From Aldrovandia affinis (Eukaryota; Chordata; Actinopteri; Notacanthiformes; Halosauridae), in NCBI GenBank assembly GCA_029706075.1, contig JAINUG010000176.1:1426001-1490000 (forward strand): a stretch of DNA of 64,000 nucleotides, given 5' to 3'. Below are positions 22,469-35,376 of the stretch, piece after piece. The notes under the pieces are model-generated. The model was not told the DNA's origin. It did no database searches and was given only the letters and a program-made list of their open reading frames with translations. The position numbers and the translations under genes are program-made. Positions within the stretch are counted from its first letter, which is position 1. Each line of letters begins with the position of its first letter.

Positions 22469-24074
22469 CACACATTCCCTTCCCCCTCCTCCACCTCCAC
22501 CTCCACAATGAGGACGCAGCTACACAAAATGCATAACATAGTTCGGACATGTTTCACGGATGCTTGTGTGGGCCTGGATGTTCAAACGTGGGGTAAAGGT
22601 GCTCTCGAGAACTGCAGGTACAAAATATAAACAATGATCACAGATAGACTGTAACAGACATTCAAAGGATTCACAAACACCATAAAGTACCCTTTCCCTG
22701 CAGAATCACAGAATGGAGTGTCAAGGTCTTTCAAGGTCATCCATTAATAATTACTCATAGCACAAATTCCATTTAGCTGATTAAATCCAATAATTGAACT
22801 AAGGTAATTAAAAAAGAAAAACCGAAGACACCATTGCTGTGCAGTGCTAATGTCAGTATTGGTAATTGCTTGTGATATATTTACAGTAACTACTCATGCT
22901 GATTATGTGCTGCAGTCCAGTAATTCATTCACAGGTGCGGATCTTGGATTCGGTGACTTTATTTATTCAAGTTCGAAGGTTCAAAATAAGTTAATGTGCT
23001 TGGACAATTATGGATTACTCATTTTATACCCTTTAAAATCTGGGCTGGAGTCCTTTTGAAAGGTTGAACAGATTTACATGAATGCAGTGTCTTCAAATAC
23101 CATTTCCAAAGCTTGAGAATTCAGATGGGGTACAGAAACAAAAACCTATAGTCATAGACCTAGTGCCTTGTCCACAGCTCAACACCACCTCCCTCATCCT
23201 AATCATCACTTTTGTGACTAACAGATTCTTACTAACAAATGACTAACAAATTCTTACATCTTCTTAAAGAGTGGGGGTGGTATATAATGCTGTTATGAAA
23301 AGTCTGTATAAAAACAAACTTCCACTGCCTTTATCATGCTTTATTGTCCTCACCAGCCCAAGCCCCTGGCTGTGGCCCCAGTTTACACTCATGTGCCTCC
23401 TCTTTAAAGAGGACTGCAGGGGGATGGTGCCAAGCAGCACAGAAATACAGACAAGGGTCAGAATATTTATGATCAACCATCTCACCAGGGACAAACTCCT
23501 GGGTGGGCTGCACCCAGATCCTATCTCTGGACTGGACTCACAAAAGGGTAAACATTTGCAGCCTGCATTTAATTACGCACAGTATGATTCATTACTGTAA
23601 TAAAATAAAGAGCCAAGGGTTCTTAGACCTGATCGAAACCAGTGGGCCTCCACCACTGTATCCACTGACCTCATTAGTCAAAGCAATGGAGGATGAAGGT
23701 AAATGTGTGTGTGCTCAAAGAGCACAGTTAAGCATAGTTAATTACAGACCTCTACAAGCAAGACAGACTTACACCTAATCTTTTGCATTGTTAGTTTGAA
23801 TGCATACTGTTATGCCAACAAGTGAGATTGTTCTTTTTCTATTTGGATGATAAACAGACTGTTTTTAGATCAATCATCTTTCATCAAAGGAAATACAAAT
23901 GATATTGAGTTTAATGAAGCTGTGACCTGACATTAATGTGGTGTTTCTCAAACTCTTCGCATAATGAACACATATTTATCTGTGACTTACGTCATAAAGA
24001 AGAACTTTGGTTACTGGGGAGTGTGTGTGTGTGTGTGTCAAGAATCAAGAATCAAGAACTGAGGAAACTAAATA
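22469..24074. other. Non-coding stretch
   Basis: Open frames here (for example 23271-23600) have no recognisable domains. A short GT run lies at 24019-24037. Nothing else identified. Confidence 0.5.
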
Positions 24075-24910
24075 ATCAGAACACAAGTTTTAGAACACCC
24101 CCGTTTTCCAGTTTTTACTGAAATTTAAGTAGTTAAAGTCCAGTGAATAACCTGAAATGGTACAAAGGTAAGCGGTAAACTGCTAGAGGTAAAAAAAAAA
24201 GTTTAGGTTACCAAAAACAGTCACTCTGTGCAAGTCGCCAACTCTGGATCCAGCAAAAGAGCCCCAGACCATCATGCTTCCTCCTCCATGTTTGACAGTT
24301 GTTGTCACACACTGAGGACGCATTATCGCCTACTCAACGGCGTACAAAAACCCTGAATGATGAACTGAAGATTTCAAATTGGTCCACAAAACCCTCTTCC
24401 AGTCTTCAGTAGTCCACTGGCGGTGCTTCATGGCCCAGGCAACCTTCTTTTTCTTATTTTGCCATCTTAGCAATGGCTTTCTTACTGCCACTCGACCTGT
24501 CAAACCTGCAGCTTGAAGTCTTCTCTTCACAGTTGAAACTGAGACTTCCTTACTTCGACCAGTGCTAAGCTGTGCTTGAAGCTGTTGTCCTGTGAGCTGC
24601 CTTTCTGAGAGCTGTTGACTCTCAGAAACTTGTCTTCTGATTTTGTTGTGGCTTTGGGTCTGCCAGACCTCTTCCTGTCAGAGTTTCCTTCAGCTTCCAA
24701 GTGCCTTTTGATGGTGTAGGAAACTACTCACTGCCAAAAAATTGACATTATTTTTCAGTCTTTGGTAACCTAAACTTGTTTTTTAAACATCTGCCACTTT
24801 ACCGCTTACCTTTGTACCATTTCAGGTTATTCACTGGACTTGAACTGCTTAAATTTGAGTAAAAACTGGAAAATGGGGATGTACTAAAACTTTTGACTGG
24901 TAGTGTAGCT
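24075..24910 (-). mobile_element. Internally deleted Tc1-like element
   Basis: The ends are inverted copies of one another over more than 100 bases (GTCCAGTGAATAACCTGAAA at 24138-24157 pairs with the complement near 24820-24845). The outermost right end reads TTTTGACTGGTAGTGTA; the left outer end is shortened. The interior holds a fragmentary Tc1 transposase on the minus strand. Confidence 0.8.
24330..24720 (-). pseudogene. Tc1-like transposase fragment
   Basis: The recognisable minus-strand protein runs from the linker (RLQAAGLTGRVAVRKPLL) to WTTEDWKRVLWTN, where the first catalytic Asp is replaced by Asn (normally VLWSDE/TD). The part upstream (24720-24540), with frame breaks, contains the helix-turn-helix remnants. 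The C-terminal catalytic residues are largely deleted (only the 24240-24330 strip follows). Confidence 0.75.
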
Positions 24911-27160
24911 ATGCAGTGGACTGGAATTGACATTTTAATAATCATCACCTTATTCCTTCACAGTGCAAGTACTATAAACCAAATAAGTGCTTACTAATAA
25001 GGTAAATAAGAAGAGGATTTAATGTCGTATGGCTCCACCCTAACCAAAATACAGCTGAATGCATTAATCATCAATTATAATTAATTAACATGTAATAAAT
25101 ACTTTTAACAGACAAAACATCAAATTTCCATAGCTCGGAATTTGAATTTCATGTAATTCCAAATATTTTTCAAATTCCTCTAACTGGTGTTGTTTAAGGG
25201 CCTTTCAAAAAAGTATATTAAATATGGAACAAAAATGGAAATATGGAAACAATCTGAAAATGAGCTTGATTTCTAAATACTCTTATAGAATAAATGTAGA
25301 CATTGATATTAGCATTCATCTTGGATTTCTTTAGAAACAAAATAGTTTTTCTAGAAATAAAATTCTGCATTTATCTGAAAGTAACCTATTTGGTTGTACA
25401 CAAACCCTTGTAGGGGAGTGAAAGTAAAAATAAAAGTAAAAATGGAAATGGAAATACTTAAGTAAGCAAAGATACTTGAAAAATGTCAAAGTATAGTCAT
25501 TTATTTAAGTAATTTACTTAAGTAAAATATATGTACTTTGTTACTGTACACTACCTTATCAGGTATCAAAGCATTGTGTGTTGGACAGACTTGTCAATAC
25601 ATAGGACAAGGTGCTCATGTGAATTTCCCATCTTTTTCAGATATTTGCCAACAATTATTTTTCACACAATTTTTTGGCTTTAATATAACAAATTCTGGTA
25701 GCCAATTAACAGATATTTTAATTATAATGATTTTTCAAGGTGAGGCATTTGGAAATGGAAGATGATTAAAGTGTTAGGGACGGTAACCTGTGTTATATCA
25801 TGAATATCAGCATGGCTTGGGGGTGTCCTTAAGCACAACACAAAGCATCATGTAACTTCAAGATATACACAGGTTCAACCATATCACTTTTATAAAATGG
25901 ATCCATCAAGAGATATCCATTTAGATTCAGAAAATTAAGACAAGACCATTTTTTTATAAAAAAGTTTAACAGAGGTGTATTCTTCCACTAGAAAAGCGAT
26001 TTGGTCACTAAGCAAGGAGAGTTACATTTCTGAACATAGCTAGGATGGAAGTTTTGAAGTTAACAGCAATTTTCTTCTCTGTGTAGCAATAAGTGAAACA
26101 CTGGAGAGCCCACTTTGAGGATCTGGACATTAATAGAACCGAGATGGCTGTTAAAATGTGATTTTAAAAGTCTCAATTCTTAGTATAAATGACAGCTAAC
26201 AATGCTTCATATCTGGGTTGTTTATGTTGTGGAAGGTGCAATGCCATTAAAATGATGTATGGAGATTTTATTTAGCCGTGATTTATTGTGAATATGGACA
26301 CTGCCAGGAAGTCTGATTGACTAAGCAGCAGCCATTACCGGAACCTGTCCTTTGCAGATGTTGTGTTCTAGTTTGCCCCTTCTGTGTTTTTGGCTTTACT
26401 CCCTCCCCTTCCCATTGACAAATAAGAGCCCAGCTAGACATGGCTCTTCTTACTCAATTCAGATACAGATTTAGGTCTCTACTCAAAGTAACCAGAATTT
26501 TCTTTGCCTTTAGATCTGTGTAATAATTAAACAACTTGATAGATAGGCATGATAGCCATTTGCCAAGTAATGGAAATCTGGACTGAATATAGCCATGTCA
26601 GAATCCTTGATCTTGGTCTCTTCAAAGACTATATGTCACATACTGTACCATGTTATCTATGAAATATATATATCCAGATGTTGTGCAGCAGGAAGTACAG
26701 AATGGCCAAAGGAAGCTCACATACTTGCAGATCCTGCAGATACCAGACTCGACACAGACACCATCTATTAATGTTCTACATATAACTGGCTTATTTCCAA
26801 CAAGGTTCCAAACAGTTTAGCATGTCCTTCTCTTTCCAGGTAGTATAGTATAGCATATCAATTTCACTGCAGTAATGTCTTTGCATTTTTAGGCAAAGCT
26901 ATACACTAGAATCCAGCAATGCTCCAAACTTGCACCTCATAAGTCTTCCCTTAATTACACTGGCTTGCTTCCCGCTGTATCTGCACCTGCAAAATGTCTG
27001 GACTGCAGCTGTGTATCAATAATAATAATAATTCTGCAATAAGGACAGCATCAGGGCTACACTGATAATGCTCAAATATAAATATGCAAGTTGATAAGCT
27101 ACATCCCAGGTTTTAATTATAGGATGTGATTTATTAATACATTAACACAAAAGTTTTTTA
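24911..27160. other. Non-coding stretch with one decayed MITE-like segment
   Basis: At about 25410-25560 is an A/T-rich segment with repeated ACTTAAGTAA and ending GTTACTGTACACTAC, similar to the termini of the hAT element at 35722-38642; a decayed relative is likely. A (TAA)n run lies at 27020-27030. Otherwise I see no gene. Confidence 0.45.
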
Positions 27161-27696
27161 AATGGCCAGCACAGGGTATGTCCAAAAAAGACCATGTCAT
27201 GGTCAGTCCAAGCTGGCTCAGGGCTGAAAGACTTTGCCCCTCCTGAGTTAGGTAGTCAGGGGGGGGGCTAAACCACACGGAGAGGGTCCAGATCCAGGAA
27301 CTGGGGTAGGCGTGGGGGTGAGGGTTGATGGGGGCAGCTCACACTTCTCGCAGGATCTAGGGCTCGGGGGCAGGTGCCCACGAGTCAGAGGCCGAGGCAG
27401 AGAAGAGAACATGCAGTCAGAAAAAAAAGCAGTGCTATAGCCAGTAGCATTATGTAAGAGCGGGGAGCACAAGCATAGGAAATATACAGATAGCCCCAAC
27501 AGGTGTAAGCTATGGCAGCATACCTATTAGGAGATGGACAGAGAAAACACGCAGCCATGAGAGTTCCAAACCATCCACACCTGATCAAGGATAACCAGCA
27601 TAACAGTGGTGGTAACATATTGAGGAGGTGACAGTATGGGAAGTTTCTCACTCCATAAGACACTAGGGCACGGCCTTCTCCATCTCTCCACCTAGA

Positions 27697-30400
27697 CTAT
27701 GTTTGGCAGTAGACTAGGCTGAAAAGATATGTTTTTAATCTACACTTAAAAATTGAAACTGTGTCCGAATCCCTAACATGCCTTGGTAAACCGTTCCACA
27801 ACAGAGGAGCTCTAAAAGAGAAGGCTTTACCACCAGCTGTGCTTTTCAAAATTCTAGGGAGTAATAGATGGCCGGCTTCTTGTGAACGAAGCAGTCGTGT
27901 CGGCTTATAGGGGGCAATCATTTAGGTCAGATATAAAGGTGCAAGTCCGTTTACTGCTTTAAAAGTCAGCAACAGTACTTTATAATCAGCCCGATATTTA
28001 ATAGGAAGCCAATGTAGTGATGCTAACACTGGAGTAATGTGCTCATACTTCTTGGATCTAGTCAAAATACATGCCGCTGTATTCTGTACTAGTTGAAGAC
28101 TCTTTAGAGAGCTACTAGAGGAGCCGGATAATAAGGCATTACAATAGTCTAGCCTCGATGCGACAAAAGCATGCATCAAGGTTTTAGCATCCTCTAATGA
28201 CACAATGTGCCGAATTTAGCTATGTTTCTTAGGTGAAAGAAAGCTACTCTGGAAGTGTTTTTAATATGAGTGTCAAATGTAAGGTCCTGATCAATAATAA
28301 AACCAAGGTTCTTAACCATAAGACTTGATGTAACTATGCAATCACCTGCATTTAACTGCAGATCCAACTTGTTCCTTAATTTTTTGGGGCCCAAAACCAT
28401 CATCTCTGTTTTATCTGAATTTAAAAGCAAGAAATTTACTGTCATCCAATTCTTTATATCAGAGATACAAGCCTATAATTGAGTGAGTTGAAGTATTTCA
28501 CCTGGTTTCTTTGATATGTACAGCTGTGTATCATCTGCATAGCAATGGAAATTCACACCATGTTTATGAATAACATTACCCAGTGGTAGCAAGTATAATG
28601 AGAACAGTAATGGTCCCAGCACTGAGCCTTGTGGAATACCATATGTAACCTGAGAGTAGTCAGAGAACTCTTGATCTAATTGCACAAATTGAAACCTTTC
28701 TGATAAGTATGATTTAAACCATGAGAGTGCCCGTCCACACAAACCAACCAGGTTTTCTAGCCTATGAAGGAGAATCTGGTGGTCAATAGTGTCAAAAGCA
28801 GCACTTATGTCAAGGAGCACTAGAATGGAAACACAACCAGTGTCCAATGCTAACAGTAAGTCATTTACAACTTTAATAAGTGCCGTCTCAGTGCTATGGT
28901 TTGGTCTAAAACCTGATTGTAGTGTTTCATACAGATTATTAGTTTTTAGGAAAGCAGTTAATTGTTGAGCTACAGATTTCTCTAACATTTTTGACAAAAT
29001 TTGAAATGGGCCTATAGTTCTTCAGATTAACAGGATAAAGATTTGGTTTCTTTAGAAGAGGCTTGACTACTGCCACTTTTAAAGACCTAGGTACGCAACC
29101 CAATAATAGGGATGTATTTATGATATCTAACACGGGCTGGCCTAGCACAGGCAAAAGCTCTTTAATAAGCTTTGTTGGTATGAGGTCTAACAGACATGTA
29201 GATGATTTGGAGGACATAACAAGTTTACTCAATTTGTCCAGATCCAAGGGAGTGAAAAACTCAAGGGTCTCCACGCAACCCTGCTCCTGATAGCCCTGTG
29301 CTATCTCGGGAGTTGGAGTGCTAGATATTGGAATCATTTTCATAATTTGTTCTCTGATTGTCTCAATCTTATCAGTAAACGAGTTCATAAAGTCATTGGA
29401 ATTATAGTTAGAAGGATAACTGATGGAAACTGAAGACTGTTTTTTTTGTCAGTTTAGCTACCGTCTTAAATAGAAATCTTGGGTTGTTTTTATTCTGGTC
29501 AATTAATTTTGAGAAGTACGATGACCTAGCTGTAATAAGGGCGTGCTTGTATTCTATGAGGCTGTCCTTCCAAGCAGAGCGAAAAACCTCTAAATTGGTA
29601 GAGCGCCATCTGCGTTCTAATTTCCTGGAAACTTGTTTAAGGGCACAGGTATGGTCAGTAAACCAGGGTGCAAGTTTCTTCTGACTGCATTTTTTCCTCT
29701 TGAGGGGTGCGACCGCATCAAGTGTATTCCGTAAAATGTGATTTAGTGCATCTGTTTGATGATCAATTGACAAAAAGCTATTTGGGTCCTGACTTGATAC
29801 TAACGATTCGGGAAGTAAGTTTATACATTTTGAAGCCGTCAATGAATTTATAGAGCGGCTGGAATAGTATCTAGGTTCCGATTTAATAGGAATATTTACC
29901 TGAATTTCAAAAGTAATCAAAAAGTGATCCGATAGTACAGGATTATGGGGAGACACAATGATATTCTCGACATCGATACCATAGGATAAGACTAAATCTA
30001 AGGTATGGTTGTGGCGGTGGGTTGGTTCAGATATATTTTGAATAAAACCAACAGAGTCAATAATAGCTGCAAAAGCCAGTCCTAAAGGGTCACTGTCATT
30101 ATCAACATGTATGTTGAAATCTCCAACAATCACAACTTTATCTGCCATAGTTGCCAAGCTTGATAAAAACTCTGCAAACTCAGAAAGAAAGACAGTATAC
30201 GGTCCAGGTGGTCTATAAATAGTTACTAAGAGGAAGGATTGCACTGAGGTAACTATATCTTTTGACCATCCAGAAAGCATAACAACAGGTCCGTGATTAG
30301 TTCGTTCACAAGAACCGCCTTGGGGGAAAGTGATCTAACATTTAACAATCCACATTTAAGATGCGTCTTACTACAGGCAACACTTACTGCAGGCTGAGAG
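27697..30400 (-). pseudogene. L2-type LINE ORF2, endonuclease and reverse transcriptase
   Basis: Starts with CGLLNVRSLSPKAVLVNEL, then a deletion near 30280 that removes the middle of the endonuclease. The endonuclease resumes with IYRPPGPYTVF, VIVGDFNIHVDN and the LSDHFLITFE block. A linker leads to reverse transcriptase: [54 protein letters not shown] and the catalytic [10 protein letters not shown]. The C-terminal region has ASRLDYCNALLSG and ASLHWLPIKYRADYK, typical of L2 elements. Frameshifts occur near 29400, 28990, 28470 and 28195. It serves as the reference copy for the interrupted LINE at 38708-46678. Confidence 0.9.
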
Positions 30401-30595
30401 GTTTTAATATAAATAAGATTATGTACACAAATGCCACGACAGCCAGTGTGCTCAGATAGCTTTTTTACTTCTAAAACCATTTCCAAAACGAGGGACAGAC
30501 ACAGTCTCAATAGCTAAGCTAGTCACGGGTTTTTGGAAGCTAGCAGACAGTGGTTTAGGACCAGAAGTCTGCTGCCTGGCTAGCGCTCTGAGAGG

Positions 30596-31463
30596 TCATA
30601 CATTTTGCGAGTTTATACTACGGGAAAAAATTCTGGATAATAGAAGAGCACCTCTCCAGTTCGGGTGGAGTCCGTCTCTCTTCAGTAAGCCAGGCTTTCC
30701 CCAAAAAGTGGGCCAATTGTTTATGAAGCCCAAGTCGTTGTCAGTACACCAGTTAGCCATCCAGCGATTTAGCGACGTGGGTCTACTGTAGACTTTGTCA
30801 CTCCTACGGGCAGGGATAGGGCCAGAGATAATTACTTCCCGACTGAGTGTTTTAGCGAGCTTACACACCGAAACAAAATAATTTTTTGTGATCTCCGACT
30901 GCCTAAGTCGAACATCGTTGGTGCCAGCGTGGATAATAATTTTAGAATATTTACGATTATTCTTAGCTAGCACCTTTAAGTTTGCCTCCACGTCGGTAGC
31001 TCTGGCCCCAGGCAAACATTGGACTATGGTCGCTGGTGACTCTATCCTCACGTTTCGTAAAATGGAATCGCCAATAATCAGAGCTTTCCCAGTAGGTATA
31101 TTACTGAGTGGGGAAAAACGATTCGAAACGTGAGTTTGGTGTATGACCTCCTTGGGACGGCGACTATGCCTCCCTCGAACCGTGACAAAAACGCCTTGCT
31201 GCGAAGGCTCTGCTGGGGGAATAGCACTGATGTCTAGGCTATTTAAACTCCCTGGTGCGTCCGGTGCTAACAGAAAAGACTATGTAACTCTCTCCTTCCT
31301 GAATCTGGCGAAGCGTCCGGACGCGGTCCTCAAGCTCAACTATTTTCTGAGCCAATTATAAATTGAGTTGACACTTACTACATATACCAGTTACGCTAAA
31401 CTTTCCATCAGAACTAATACTAAACATATTGCACTCCAAGCAGGAAACAAGGGAGGAAGCCAT
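30596..31463 (-). pseudogene. L2-type LINE ORF1 with SGNH esterase domain
   Basis: The start at 31463 gives a short Cys-containing segment (two CxxC-type pairs: SCLECNMF and GICSKCQ), then a stop, a predicted coiled coil (LAQKIVELEDRVRTLRQ), more stops, and from about 31090 an SGNH/GDSL hydrolase: nucleophile Ser in IIGDSILRNV, the Asn block in HAGTNDVRL, and catalytic Asp-His in RDGLHPNWRG. Esterase-type ORF1 proteins are described for CR1/L2 elements; the substrate is unknown. The esterase part is open from 31051 to 30596, although upstream stops disable the whole protein. Confidence 0.8.
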
Positions 31464-31730
31464 GGTCGAATTCCTTACCGCAAATGTTTCCTTGCCCGTC
31501 GAACAGAAAACCACGGGGCTGGAGTCTAGGAGTATAGGTTGGAGTATAGGTTGATTAGTCAGGAGTAACTGAAAAATATTAAAAAATAGAAGAGAGTTTT
31601 GTATTTAAGCCAGTATAAAAATGCAGAAAATGTAGTGAAACTTGGAGCAGCAGTGACTACAGCGCGCGTCGCGTTCAAATGGCAAACAGGAAGTCAGCAA
31701 AACAGGAAGAGGGACTTTGCAATGAATTGC

Positions 31731-32556
31731 AATTCATCTGCAATACCTTTGCCTTAGTGAAATGGAAATTTCACCATATCTCATGAAGAGCCAGCGCAAT
31801 GGCTTGCGAAGACCATGTTATGAGACTAGCTTTCACTACAATAAAATGGAGTATGTAATTGAATGGTATCATACGGCAATACTAAACAAAACAAACATGC
31901 ATGTGTATCCAGAAAAGCAGTTTTCTCAGTAGGAAACTGACATAGATGTCTGGGAAGAGAAAGAGACATCGAGTTCAGTTTGTGTATTTTGATAAAAGCC
32001 ACATATATTAAACATGTTTAGTATCAATTATTTAACCATGTTTCATTGATGCACTTGCATAGGGTGACCAGATGTTCCACATTGTAACTTGTTGTCCCGC
32101 GTCACGCATAAATATATATATATATTTCATTTACAATTTTATTAAGTAATATTCACCTACTCAACAATATTATTGCCCCATGTCAATTAACTCTGTTTCA
32201 GAATTATATCACTGTTATTTTGACTATTACCATGTTTAAAATAAAGTACAATCTTTTACGGATATAAAATATGGACATCAGCAATCGCGTCTACTCTACA
32301 GTAGGCCACTCAACAAAATAGGCCATATAAAATAAAGGATACAAGTACTGAGGTATATTTTATGCTCAGAAAATGCAGAAAAGTCCAAACTAATAATACA
32401 ATACTAATACAATTGTTCAGAAAAACATATTTTGTTTTATTAATATCACAATTATTCACACCCCTAACTACTCTTTAAAATGTAATCCAACAAAAACAAA
32501 TCTTCATAAATATACAACTTATGTGAAGTTCATTTGAAGACTATGGAAGTATACAG
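31731..32556. other. Non-coding stretch
   Basis: AT-rich, with a short AT microsatellite near 32110-32130. No gene or transposon terminus recognised. Confidence 0.5.
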
Positions 32557-32894
32557 TGGCCTACAATGGTTTCCTGTTTCCCTAGGGTATAAAAAGGAGT
32601 GAACACACGTTTGAAATACTGTGGTCAGCCATCATCATGGTGAAAGGCAAATAACTCCATGAAAGCATCAGACAAAAGGTTATTGACCTCTACAGATCAG
32701 GAGATGGCTACAAAAAAATCACTAAAAAGTTCAAAGATACTGCTTTCCACTGTTGTGTCAATTATTAGGAAGTTTAATAGTGGCTAACCTGCCAGGTAGA
32801 GGATGCAAGTCTATCTTGCCCCCACGTGTAGTGAGACGGATGGTTCAAGAGGCAAAAAGAAGTCCAAGGGGCACAGTTGAAGATCTCCAAAACA
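32557..32894 (+). pseudogene. Tc1-like transposon 5' fragment with transposase N-terminus
   Basis: Plus-strand remnants of a Tc1 transposase: HESIRQKVIDLYRSGDGYKK (first helix-turn-helix), then after frame breaks STVVSIIRKFN and PPRVVRRMVQEAKRSPRGTV (second helix-turn-helix). It stops where the hAT end begins at 32895. Multiple stops; inactive. Confidence 0.75.
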
Positions 32895-33625
32895 CAGTGG
32901 CGGGCCGTGCATTTCACACCTAGGCCTTCAGTAGTGCTCTGCCCAGTGGCGTAGCGCAGTAACGTAACGCTGCCCAACCTTTCACCGTTCACCGGTTTCA
33001 TTTTCCGCGGACCGGGGGGGGTAGCACCCCCCACGCTACGCCTATGGCTCCGTCTGAATCGATCCACCCCTCAATAACTATTTTATGGCGAAAAAAACCC
33101 ATCTTATTCTTATTATGCAGAAATGCAGTATAAACATGGGGCTATGGGGACGGTGTAGGGACAGGACATAACAGAGGAAGACAGGGGGTCACTGTCCCCT
33201 CTCACAGACCCAGGCCTGCCTCATCACAGCGGGTGAGAATCTGTGCTTACAGAAAGACAACTCACTGCTGCCACCAGAGAGACACGGTTCTCTTCTCACC
33301 GCGAGACCGGATCGGCAGAACCAGAACCAGCCTGTGTTCAGTGTGGGATAGTTATGCTATCTATAACATTTTGTAATGCAGCCTGCCGTGCCATGTTATT
33401 ATCTGCCTTGCATGCTGGCTAGCTTGTTATTAAAAATTGAATGATACAAAGTTAATGTTAAAGACTAAGGTGGTTAGCTATAATAAGTTAGCCACTTCAT
33501 TAAATCATACAAACACACTGATCATAATAAGATAAAGCGCTAGCTGACCTGTTTTATGATCGCTATTTTTATTCGAGTCACAGCTCATGTTTATTACATA
33601 AACTTAGCTGGTTAGATAGCTAGCT

Positions 33626-33931
33626 CAGGGGTCGGCAACCTGCGGCTCCGGAGCCGCATGCGGCTCTTTCAGCCTTATGTTGCGGCTCCGCGTGGCTTGG
33701 GAAAATAAATAATAAGTATCCAATTGAATCGGGCGCAAAATTTGGCGCATTTTTTTGGGCGTAGCACCCCGTTGACAGAAATGAACTGGTCGCAAAAATT
33801 ATTTTTTTTTTCGTCTGCGACCGATGAATTTGCACCCCCGTCGACAGAAAATGGTGCGGCTCCCAGTGTTTTCTTTTCCGTGGAAACCAGGTCCAAATGG
33901 CTCTTTGAGTGTTATGGGTTGCCGACCCCTG
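33626..33931. mobile_element. hAT-type MITE with AGCTAGCT duplication
   Basis: 306 bp with inverted ends CAGGGGTCGGCAACC...GGTTGCCGACCCCTG and an 8-bp duplication AGCTAGCT at 33618-33625 and 33932-33939. It has no coding sequence of its own. Confidence 0.9.
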
Positions 33932-34045
33932 AGCTAGCTAAACAAGATCGTAACATGAAACATCAATAACAACCTCATAAAATTGCAATATTATTTAGGA
34001 AAATAGCAACATTTTACTCACCAAAAATCCTTATTATTTGTACAC

Positions 34046-34246
34046 AAAATCCATCCTCCTTTCTTTCCTCAAAAAGAGTTCAATTACTTTGTTGTACAGA
34101 TTATCCGTGTGTTTCAGTTCCATCAAGACGTTCTTTTCTATCGCCATCGAAGCTAATGCTGAAAGTCGAGCCTGCCCTGTCGTATTTCTGGCATAAGTTT
34201 TAATTCGCTTTAGGGCTGAAAATGTCCGCTCAAATGTCTGAATCAC
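34046..34246 (-). pseudogene. hAT transposase dimerisation-domain fragment
   Basis: Contains FERTFSALKRIKTYARN, the C-terminal hAT signature, related to the one at 5768-6562. Only about 65 residues remain. The upstream catalytic part is absent from the neighbourhood. Confidence 0.75.
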
Positions 34247-34544
34247 AGACTGATGTTAATTATATTTTGTCCATGAATACTTATTAAATAATTCCAAATG
34301 GTCTGTCTGCTTCCTTTCATAGCTTTTCCCCTGGCTGAGCTCCTTCCAGACATGTATTTTCATATTGTTTGTGTAGTGTCATGTTGAGTAAACTTGCTAG
34401 CTAATACCTTTAGGTTCTGTCAGATCGCTAGCTAGCTAATTAGCTAGTTTAAGAGTGTTTAGTTAGCTAGACAAATTAGCTAGTTAAACTGACTGGTAAA
34501 TCATAGCTAGCTAGCTAGCAGGATTAATATTTTTTAAATAATTA

Positions 34545-35370
34545 TGAACATAAGAACATAAGATGGGCCATTCCACCCATCTAGGCTTGTCATGTCCTAA
34601 TCTAAAGAGTATCTAGTACTGCATCTAGCCTAGACTTGAATAGCTAAGTGTTTCTGCCTTTACTACCTGACCTAGCAAGCTGTTCCAGGCATTGACAACT
34701 CTCTGTGTAAAGAAAAACTTCCAAATATCCATGCAGAATTTGCCTTTAACTAACGTGGCCTCTTGTTCTGCTGACCCCACTTATCTTAAAAAATCTTTGG
34801 TATTTCACTTTGTTAATCCCTTTTAGGAATTTAAAAACCTCAACCAACTCCCGCCTAAATCTCCGTTTGCTAAGGTTAAATAGATTGAGTGCCTTAACTT
34901 TAACTTTTCATACCAGGTATCAATTTAGTTGCCCTTCTTTGAACTTTGAACTTTAAACTAAAAAGTCGTGTATGTTTCAAAAGATGGTCATCTTGCTTAA
35001 CGCAATTAACATTTGAGGATGCGATTAATGTTCATTCAATATTGCTAAATGTAGTTATGCATGAGGGAAATAAAAACATCAGACAGGAGTATTTTATGGG
35101 AGGAGAAATGTTAGTAGTGTTCAATTTGAAAAAGACTTAGGAATTGTAGTTGGTCAAACTCTATCTGCATTAAAGCAGTGTGCTACAGCAGTGAAAAAGA
35201 CCAACAGGATGCTGAGATACATAGCAAAAAGCATTGAGTATAAATCAAAGGAGGTTATATTAATGCTATATAATGCCTTAGTCAGACCTCACTAGAGTAC
35301 TGTGTGCAGTTCTGGGCAACGTACTACAAGAAAGATATAGAAGGGCAACTAAATTGATACCTTGTATGAA
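34545..35370. pseudogene. CR1-like LINE fragment with inverted 5' segment
   Basis: Bases 34545-34945 are the 3' untranslated region and extreme C-terminus in minus orientation (compare 15120-15520). Bases about 34995-35365 are an upstream part of the same LINE (FEKDLGIVVG, then MLRYIAKSIEYKSKEV) in plus orientation. The two parts meet head to head, as produced by twin priming. No catalytic box is included. Confidence 0.75.
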
Positions 35371-35376
35371 AATTAA

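Larger units (their letters stand above)
27161..31730 (-). mobile_element. L2-type LINE, nearly full length, 3' end missing
   Basis: A two-ORF non-LTR element on the minus strand. ORF1 (31463-30596) has a zinc-finger-like start, coiled coil and esterase. ORF2 (about 30400-27697) has endonuclease and reverse transcriptase. The 3' untranslated region (27690-27161) matches that of the copy at 59295-60273 up to GGCCAGCACAGG, where this copy stops before the (TCAAA)n tail. The 5' end is not sharply defined; I place it near 31730. Confidence 0.85.
32895..34260 (-). mobile_element. Truncated hAT element carrying a MITE
   Basis: The left end CAGTGGCGGGCCGTGCATTT is a typical hAT terminus of fish genomes. 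The right portion encodes a hAT C-terminus (34246-34046). The opposite terminal repeat is not found. At 32942-33050 a smaller segment starting CAGTGGCGTAGC and ending GCTACGCC may be another nested MITE, and a clear MITE lies at 33626-33931. Confidence 0.6.

Noticed and set aside
23271..23600. 109-codon plus-strand frame as a host gene
   Set aside because: No domain, signal or splice context, and a competing frame on the other strand; chance open frame is the simplest reading.
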